From: Saccharomonospora sp. NB11
GTDB lineage: Bacteria; Actinomycetota; Actinomycetes; Mycobacteriales; Pseudonocardiaceae
Assembly: GCF_015910535.1 (NCBI RefSeq)
Contig: NZ_JACBJG010000001.1
Coordinates: forward strand, 310,001 to 374,000
DNA length: 64,000 nucleotides
Direction of reading: 5' to 3'
The notes under the pieces were generated by a model, which ran no database searches, was not told where the DNA came from, and saw only the letters and a list, made by a program, of their open reading frames with translations. Position numbers and translations under genes: made by a program. Positions within the stretch are counted from its first letter, which is position 1; every line of letters starts with the position of its first letter. This document shows, piece after piece, positions 59,024 through 64,000 of the stretch.

Positions 59024-60657
59024 GAACTCTCGGCGGAGCCGAGCCCGAGGATCTCCACGGCCCGCTCGCGCATCTCCACCTTGCGGATCTTGCCGGTGAC
59101 GGTCATGGGGAACTCGTCCACGACGTGGACGTAACGCGGGATCTTGTAGTGGGCGAGCTTGCCGGTGCAGAACTCGCGCAGGCTCTCGGCGGTGACGGGC
59201 TCGGCGCCGTCGCGCATCCGCACCCACGCCATGAGTTCCTCGCCGTACTTGGGGTCGGGCACACCGATCACCTGCGCGTCGAGGATGTCCGGGTGCGTGT
59301 AGAGGAACTCCTCGATCTCCCGCGGGTAGACGTTCTCGCCGCCTCGGATCACCATGTCCTTGATGCGTCCGGTGATGCTGACATAGCCGTCGTCGTCCAT
59401 CACCGCGAGATCGCCGGTGTGCATCCAGCGGGCCGCGTCGATCACCTCGGCCGTCTTGTCCGGCTGGTCCCAGTACCCGAGCATGACGGAGTACCCGCGG
59501 GTGCACAGCTCTCCGGGCGTTCCGCGTGGCACGGTCAGGCCCGTCTCGGGGTCGACGACCTTCACCTCCAGGTGCGGCCCCACTCGGCCCACAGTCGACA
59601 CACGGCGTTCTACGGAGTCGTCCTTGCGCGTCTGCGTCGACACCGGTGACGTCTCCGTCATGCCGTAACAGATCGACACCTCGGCCATGCCCATGCGCTC
59701 GATGACCTGCTTCATCACCTCCACCGGGCACGGCGATCCCGCCATGATGCCGGTGCGCAGGCTACTGAGGTCGTAGTCGTCGAAGCTCGGTTCGGCGAGC
59801 TCGGCGATGAACATCGTGGGCACGCCGTACAGCGACGTGCAGCGCTCGGCCTGCACCGCCTCCAACGTCACCTTCGGGTCGAACGCGGGAGCGGGAACCA
59901 CCATGCACGCTCCGTGCGACGTGGCGGCGAGATTGCCCATCACCATCCCGAAGCAGTGATAGAAGGGCACCGGAAGGCAGATCCGGTCGTGCTCGGTGTA
60001 GTCGCAGAGCTCCCCGACGAAGAAGCCGTTGTTCAGGATGTTGTGGTGGCTGAGCGTCGCGCCCTTCGGGAACCCGGTGGTGCCCGAGGTGTACTGGATG
60101 TTGATCGGGTCGTCGGCGCTCAGTGACGCCTGTGCCCGGTCCAGGGCACTCCGGTCGGCCGTGGCGGCGAACAGCGACGTCCAGTCGTCGCTGCCGAGCA
60201 GGACGACGTCGCGCAACGCGGGACAACGGGGCCGGACCTCGGCGATCATGCCCGCGTAGTCGGAGGTCTTGAACGCCTCCGCCGCGACGAGGACCGACAC
60301 ACCCGCCTGCCGCAGCACGAACTCCAGCTCGTGCGACCGATAGGCGGGGTTGATGTTGACCAGGACGGCACCGATCTTCGCGGTCGCGTACTGCACGAGA
60401 GTCCACTCCGGACAGTTCGGGGCCCAGATGCCCACCCGGTCGCCCTTCGCCACCCCGCGTGCGAGCAGTCCGAGGGCGAGCGCGTCGACGTCGGCGACGA
60501 ACTCGCGGTAGGTCCAGCGTCGCCCGCTGCCGTGGTCGACGAGCGCGTCCCGGTCCGGATGCGTCCGCGCCGTGCGGTCCAGGTTGTCGCCGATGGTGTC
60601 ACCGAGCAGCGGAACGTCGAAGACACCCGAGGAATAACTCGGCAGCGACTCGCTCAT
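59020..60657 (-). CDS. AMP-binding acyl-CoA synthetase (FadD-like)
   Basis: A 545-residue adenylate-forming ligase activating a carboxylic acid to acyl-CoA. Signature motifs are [15 protein letters not shown] (P-loop-like, about residues 190-204), [36 protein letters not shown] and, near the end, [11 protein letters not shown] with the catalytic Lys. The domain length is standard. It is monocistronic, and fatty or aromatic acid specificity cannot be read directly. Confidence 0.92.
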   Translation of the reverse strand: MSESLPSYSSGVFDVPLLGDTIGDNLDRTARTHPDRDALVDHGSGRRWTYREFVADVDALALGLLARGVAKGDRVGIWAPNCPEWTLVQYATAKIGAVLVNINPAYRSHELEFVLRQAGVSVLVAAEAFKTSDYAGMIAEVRPRCPALRDVVLLGSDDWTSLFAATADRSALDRAQASLSADDPINIQYTSGTTGFPKGATLSHHNILNNGFFVGELCDYTEHDRICLPVPFYHCFGMVMGNLAATSHGACMVVPAPAFDPKVTLEAVQAERCTSLYGVPTMFIAELAEPSFDDYDLSSLRTGIMAGSPCPVEVMKQVIERMGMAEVSICYGMTETSPVSTQTRKDDSVERRVSTVGRVGPHLEVKVVDPETGLTVPRGTPGELCTRGYSVMLGYWDQPDKTAEVIDAARWMHTGDLAVMDDDGYVSITGRIKDMVIRGGENVYPREIEEFLYTHPDILDAQVIGVPDPKYGEELMAWVRMRDGAEPVTAESLREFCTGKLAHYKIPRYVHVVDEFPMTVTGKIRKVEMRERAVEILGLGSAESS

Positions 60658-60760
60658 GACGGCCTCCTCGTCGACGGCGCGACACTCGCCGCGAGTGTAG
60701 TGAGAGCCACTTCACACTCGCCACCACCACGGCGGGCGCCCGAGGCGGAAGAATGAGGGC

Positions 60761-61135
60761 GTGCGGTCGATACTCAACGTGATCTGGCTGGTGCTGTCCG
60801 GGTTCTGGCTCGCGCTGGGCTACGTCGCCGCCGGCATCGTGTGCTGCCTCCTGATCTGGACGATCCCGTTCGGGCTCGCGTCGTTCCGCATCGCGCGGTA
60901 CGCGCTGTGGCCGTTCGGCCGCACCGTCACCGACCGCCCCACCGCCGGACTCCCGTCGATGCTGGGCAACGTCGTCTGGTTTCTCGTGGCGGGCTGGTGG
61001 CTCGCCATCGTGCACGTCCTCACGGGCGTGGTGCTGTGCGCGACCGTCATCGGCATCCCGTTGGGCATCGCCAACTTCAAGCTGCTTCCCGTGGCGTTGC
61101 TGCCGCTGGGCCGACAGATCGTGGAGACGCGATGA
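60761..61135 (+). CDS. YccF-family inner membrane protein
   Basis: A 124-residue protein starting at GTG, built of two similar halves of two membrane helices each (ILNVIWLVLSGFWLALGY and MLGNVVWFLVAGWWLAIVH begin the halves), with IPFG/IPLG turns in each. This duplicated pattern is the YccF (DUF307) family, of unknown function. Its stop overlaps the start of the next gene by 4 bp (ATGA). Confidence 0.88.
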   Translation: MRSILNVIWLVLSGFWLALGYVAAGIVCCLLIWTIPFGLASFRIARYALWPFGRTVTDRPTAGLPSMLGNVVWFLVAGWWLAIVHVLTGVVLCATVIGIPLGIANFKLLPVALLPLGRQIVETR

Positions 61136-61650
61136 CGTCACAGGCCGACTGCACGTGCGAGGTCGTCGTCCGGGCCGAGACGGACCGACTGTGGCAGCTC
61201 GTCACCGACATCGAACTCCCCGCGCGGTTCAGTCCCGAGCTGCAGCGGGTGCGTTGGTTGGACGGCGCCACCGGCCCCGCGCCGGGCGCCCGCTTCGAGG
61301 GTGTCAACCACAACGACGTGCTCGGCACCTGGCGCACCGAGTCGCACGTCGTCGCGTGGGAGCCGCCGACCGCGTTCGCCTGGGCCGTGGTCGACCCGGA
61401 CGGCCGGTTCGGCAACACCCACGCCAGCCCGGACGCCCCGATGGCGACCTGGCGGTTCGATCTCTCCCCTCACGAGGACGGCGTGACGTTGCGGCACTCG
61501 GTGCGGCTCGGACCCGCGAGGTCGGGGCTCACGTTGGCGGTCGAGGCGAAGCCCGACAAGAAGAGCGCGATCGTCCGGCACCGGCTCGCCGACCTCCGCC
61601 GCGGGATGGAAGCCACGCTGGACGGCATCCGACTGCTGGCCGAGAGCTGA
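61132..61650 (+). CDS. SRPBCC-family (START/Bet v1-like) protein
   Basis: A 172-residue protein with the SRPBCC beginning (TCEVVVRAETDRLWQLVTDI), a middle GARFEGVNHNDVLGTW and a C-terminal long helix. The fold has a hydrophobic cavity for lipids or polyketides; the ligand here is unknown. It is translationally coupled to yccF by ATGA and separated from recQ by 46 bp holding a stem-loop. No catalytic residues are evident. Confidence 0.85.
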   Translation: MTSQADCTCEVVVRAETDRLWQLVTDIELPARFSPELQRVRWLDGATGPAPGARFEGVNHNDVLGTWRTESHVVAWEPPTAFAWAVVDPDGRFGNTHASPDAPMATWRFDLSPHEDGVTLRHSVRLGPARSGLTLAVEAKPDKKSAIVRHRLADLRRGMEATLDGIRLLAES

Positions 61651-61660
61651 CCGGGCGCGC

Positions 61661-61691
61661 CGGTTTTCCCGATCCGGAGGCCGGGAAACCG
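61661..61691. terminator. Stem-loop between SRPBCC and recQ-like genes
   Basis: CGGTTTTCCCG (61661-61671) and CGGGAAACCG (61682-61691) pair with one bulged T. GGAGG (61676-61680) lies in the loop, but it is 16 bp from the helicase GTG at 61697. It may be a weak terminator or may expose or hide the recQ ribosome-binding region. Confidence 0.5.
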
Positions 61692-61696
61692 ATCGG

Positions 61697-63331
61697 GTGC
61701 CCCACGACACCACCGATCTCCAGTCGGTCGCCGAGTCGGCGTTCGGCTGGTCGCTGACCGACGACCAACTCGCCGCGATGCGGCCGCTGCTCGACGGGCG
61801 CGACGTGCTCGCGGTGATGCCCACCGGCTCCGGCAAGTCCGCGATCTACCAGGTCCCGACCGTGTTGCTGTCCGGCCCGACCGTGGTGGTGTCGCCGCTC
61901 ATCGCGTTGCAACACGACCAGCTCGACCACCTCGACGACGCGGACGTGCCCGACGCCGTCGCCGTGAACTCCAGTCAGGGCAGCGGAGAGGAGAAGCAGG
62001 CTTGGCGTTCGGTGCGCAGCGGTGACGCCGAGTACCTGTTCCTCTCCCCCGAACAGTTGGCCAAGGAGGAGACGCTCGCCGAGCTCTCCCGGGCGCAACC
62101 GACGCTCGTGGTGGTGGACGAGGCGCACTGCGTCTCCGAGTGGGGTCACGACTTCCGGCCCGACTACCTACGGTTGCGCCACGCGATCGAGCGCATGGGT
62201 CGCCCGCCGGTGCTCGCGCTGACCGCCACGGCAGGAGGTCCGGTGCGCGACGACATCGTCGACCACCTGGGCATGCGCGACGAGGTCCGCCTCGTCACCG
62301 GCTTCGACCGGCCGAACCTCCACCTCGCCGCCGTCCAGGTGACCGACGACGATCGGCGCCGACGTCTCGTGGGCGACTGGGTGAGCGACGCCGAGAAACC
62401 CGGCCTCGTCTACACGCCCACGCGAGCCACCGCGGAGGAGTTCGCCGAGGACCTGACCTCTCGTGGCATCCGCGCGGCGGCCTTCCACGCCGGGCTGGGT
62501 CGCAAGGAGCGCGAGCGGGTGCAGAACGCCTTCATGGCGGACGAGCTGGACGTGGTGGTGGCGACGTCGGCGTTCGGCATGGGCATCGACAAGCCGGACG
62601 TGCGATTCGTCGTCCACAGCGCGCCCACGGACTCGCTCGACTCCTACTACCAGCAGATCGGCCGCGCGGGCCGCGACGGCGAGCGGGCCGACGCCCTGCT
62701 CGTGCACCGGCCCGAGGACTACCGGTTGCAACGCTTCCTCACGTCGCGCTCGCTCGACCTGGACAAGGTGCGGGAGGTGGCCGAGGCGGTGCGCGACCAC
62801 GACGGCACCCCGAACCCGACCGACGTCGACGACGAGGTCGAGCAGTCCCGCCGCAGCGCCATGAACAACCTCAACCTATTGGAAGAGGCCGGTGTCGTCG
62901 AGGCCGACGACGACGGCGGGTTCGTCTACCAGGGTGGCGGCAGCGCACAGGACTCACAGGACTCACAGGACGCGGTCGAGCGACAGTTCGAGCGCAGGCG
63001 CGCACTCGACAGCTCCCGCATCGAGGTGCTGCGCCAGTACGCCGAAACCCGGTCGTGTCGCAGGCAGTTCCTGCTGGGGTACTTCGGGGAGTCGCTGGAC
63101 GAGCCCTGCGGCTTCTGCGACACCTGCGAGCAGGGCACCGCCGAGGACCACGCCCCACCCGACGACACGGAGTTCGGCGTCGACACCGCCGTCCGGCACA
63201 GCGAGTGGGGTCACGGAGTGGTGGTGAACCACGAGGCCGACCGGCTGACGGTGCTGTTCGACGAGGTCGGCTACCGCACCTTGTCGCTGGCCGCCGTCCG
63301 CGAGAACGACCTGCTCACACCGGTGCGGTGA
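61697..63331 (+). CDS. recQ: RecQ-family DNA helicase with Tudor-like C-terminal tail
   Basis: A 544-residue 3'-5' helicase. Walker A MPTGSGKS is at 41-48, VVVDEAHCVSEWGHDFRP (DEAH) about 138-155, and motifs V-VI VATSAFGMGIDKPDVRFVVH and QQIGRAGRDG are intact. A zinc-binding region with four Cys (RSCRRQFLL, CGFCDTC) follows. There is no HRDC domain. Instead the last about 52 residues (493-544) read like the Tudor-like tail of UvrD/PcrA: HSEWGHGVVVNHEADRLTV, a strand turn, then YRTLSLAAV. The start is GTG at 61697. Confidence 0.9.
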   Translation: MPHDTTDLQSVAESAFGWSLTDDQLAAMRPLLDGRDVLAVMPTGSGKSAIYQVPTVLLSGPTVVVSPLIALQHDQLDHLDDADVPDAVAVNSSQGSGEEKQAWRSVRSGDAEYLFLSPEQLAKEETLAELSRAQPTLVVVDEAHCVSEWGHDFRPDYLRLRHAIERMGRPPVLALTATAGGPVRDDIVDHLGMRDEVRLVTGFDRPNLHLAAVQVTDDDRRRRLVGDWVSDAEKPGLVYTPTRATAEEFAEDLTSRGIRAAAFHAGLGRKERERVQNAFMADELDVVVATSAFGMGIDKPDVRFVVHSAPTDSLDSYYQQIGRAGRDGERADALLVHRPEDYRLQRFLTSRSLDLDKVREVAEAVRDHDGTPNPTDVDDEVEQSRRSAMNNLNLLEEAGVVEADDDGGFVYQGGGSAQDSQDSQDAVERQFERRRALDSSRIEVLRQYAETRSCRRQFLLGYFGESLDEPCGFCDTCEQGTAEDHAPPDDTEFGVDTAVRHSEWGHGVVVNHEADRLTVLFDEVGYRTLSLAAVRENDLLTPVR

Positions 63332-64000
63332 CGTCGTCGTCGGGTTCGTAGGGCAACTCCACGACCAGACACGGTCCGCCCGCGAACAGTCCCGCGTCGA
63401 TACCGAGCGCCTTGCCGCCCGCGTACAGGTGTGGGGCGTCGAGTTCCACGGGATGCACACCGACCTGGTCGGCGATGACGCTGTGACCGTGCACGATGCG
63501 CTCACCGCCGAGGTGGTCGAGCAGCTCGCCGGCAGCCTCCTCGCCCTCGGGCCCCCGGAAGGCGAACCGGGTCGTCATCCGGCGCCAGAGGTCCCACCAC
63601 AGTCCCAGGTCGTCCCCGACGAGGACGTCCCGCACGGCGTCGTTGATCTCGTCGACCGTGTCTCCCCAGTCGAGGTAGTCCAACGTGTCGGAGTGCACCA
63701 GCAGGTGATCGGCGGCCACCGCCACGACGCGCCGCGACGTCAACCACTCGATGTGCTCGTCGGTGAGGGCGTCCTGGTCGGCGAGCTGCCCACCGTTGAT
63801 CGCCCAGCTCCGGGCGAAGCTACGGCCGGGGCCACCCGCCGCCTCGGAGGGCACGGGCGTGTCGCCGAAGCGGTGCATGCCCAGCAGCAGGATCTCGTGG
63901 TTGCCGAGCAGGCTGTCGACGAACCCACCGGATTCCGGGGCCTGCCGTTGCAGCGACCGCACCAGGTCGATCGCGCCGACCCCGGCGGGGCCGCGGTCGA
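63315..64000 (-). CDS. Metallophosphoesterase (partial, N-terminus beyond window)
   Basis: At least 228 residues of a calcineurin-like phosphoesterase that continues past the right edge. Visible metal-binding motifs are DRGPAGVGAIDLV, GNHEILLL, VHSD in the middle and HGHSV near residue 160 of the visible part. The GD and DxH motifs at the N-terminus are off the window. The 3' end overlaps the convergent recQ by 17 bp. Likely a serine/threonine phosphatase or nucleotidase; not resolvable. Confidence 0.88.
   Translation of the reverse strand, partial: DRGPAGVGAIDLVRSLQRQAPESGGFVDSLLGNHEILLLGMHRFGDTPVPSEAAGGPGRSFARSWAINGGQLADQDALTDEHIEWLTSRRVVAVAADHLLVHSDTLDYLDWGDTVDEINDAVRDVLVGDDLGLWWDLWRRMTTRFAFRGPEGEEAAGELLDHLGGERIVHGHSVIADQVGVHPVELDAPHLYAGGKALGIDAGLFAGGPCLVVELPYEPDDDVTAPV

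Overview
The window is a gene-dense, very GC-rich actinobacterial chromosome segment. The DNA and gene content point to the Pseudonocardiaceae, most likely Saccharomonospora or a close relative. Evidence includes a complete conservon (CvnA-D plus a P450), a SepH-type division regulator, Rrf2/NsrR with flavohaemoglobin, a type VII secretion substrate pair, and a gene order that repeatedly matches what I remember of the Mycobacterium tuberculosis Rv0871-Rv0896 neighbourhood (cold-shock protein, DUF2771, MFS, DUF3027, DUF2530, MarR, TrmH-type methyltransferase, DUF2537, SepH, SerC, citrate synthases). I saw no rRNA, tRNA, CRISPR array, insertion sequence or prophage; the segment looks like core chromosome.

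Layout. 1-3.8 kb: glycerol-3-phosphate dehydrogenase with a TetR regulator and a divergent flavin oxidase, then an orphan ABC-2-type membrane protein. 3.8-7.9 kb: a conservon read leftward (sensor ATPase, roadblock protein, DUF742 protein, small GTPase, CYP157-like P450). 8.1-12.7 kb: endonuclease V, a ZIP transporter, a pyruvate oxidase and a TrmB/LuxR-type regulator. 12.8-14.8 kb: a translationally coupled pair resembling a type VII secretion substrate and its small partner. 14.8-25 kb: two citrate synthases, a PfkB kinase, an acyl-CoA dehydrogenase with its TetR repressor and operator, an amidohydrolase, an aldose epimerase, an MFS exporter and PdxH. 25-32 kb: an EphD-like hydrolase-SDR fusion, a lactate permease, a serine hydrolase, SerC and SepH. 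32.3-37.2 kb: a cell-envelope glycan cluster (SQD1-like enzyme, GtrA, a GT-C/GT2 fusion, a UDP-sugar epimerase). 37.4-46 kb: DUF2537, a TrmH methyltransferase, a GCS2 ligase, superoxide dismutase, MFS plus MarR, a purine permease and DUF2530. 45.7-55 kb: a sacsin/Hsp90-like ATPase with DUF3027, a glutamine cyclotransferase-like lipoprotein, MFS, DUF2771, Hmp/NsrR and a cold-shock protein. 55-64 kb: a HAD phosphatase, TetR plus an R2-like ligand-binding oxidase, a potassium channel, an acyl-CoA synthetase, YccF, an SRPBCC protein, a RecQ-like helicase and a partial metallophosphoesterase.

The most unusual non-coding signal is a family of strictly 21-bp-periodic repeat arrays in four intergenic gaps (about 9.6, 21.4, 37.3 and 43.6 kb). 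Units occur in both orientations, often as head-to-head or tail-to-tail blocks inside one array, and the period equals two DNA helical turns. I know of no described function for them. A second strong signal is a perfect 19-bp IdeR/DmdR-type iron box between the convergent superoxide dismutase and MFS genes, where no annotated gene could use it as a normal promoter operator.

Several local regulatory circuits can be read from the DNA: a TetR operator between the acyl-CoA dehydrogenase and its repressor, a TetR operator ahead of the R2-like oxidase operon, an inverted repeat ahead of the lactate permease, long-armed repeats ahead of the LuxR-type gene, and clear stem-loop terminators at most convergent junctions. 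Functional calls rest on motifs and remembered family features only; no database search was possible.
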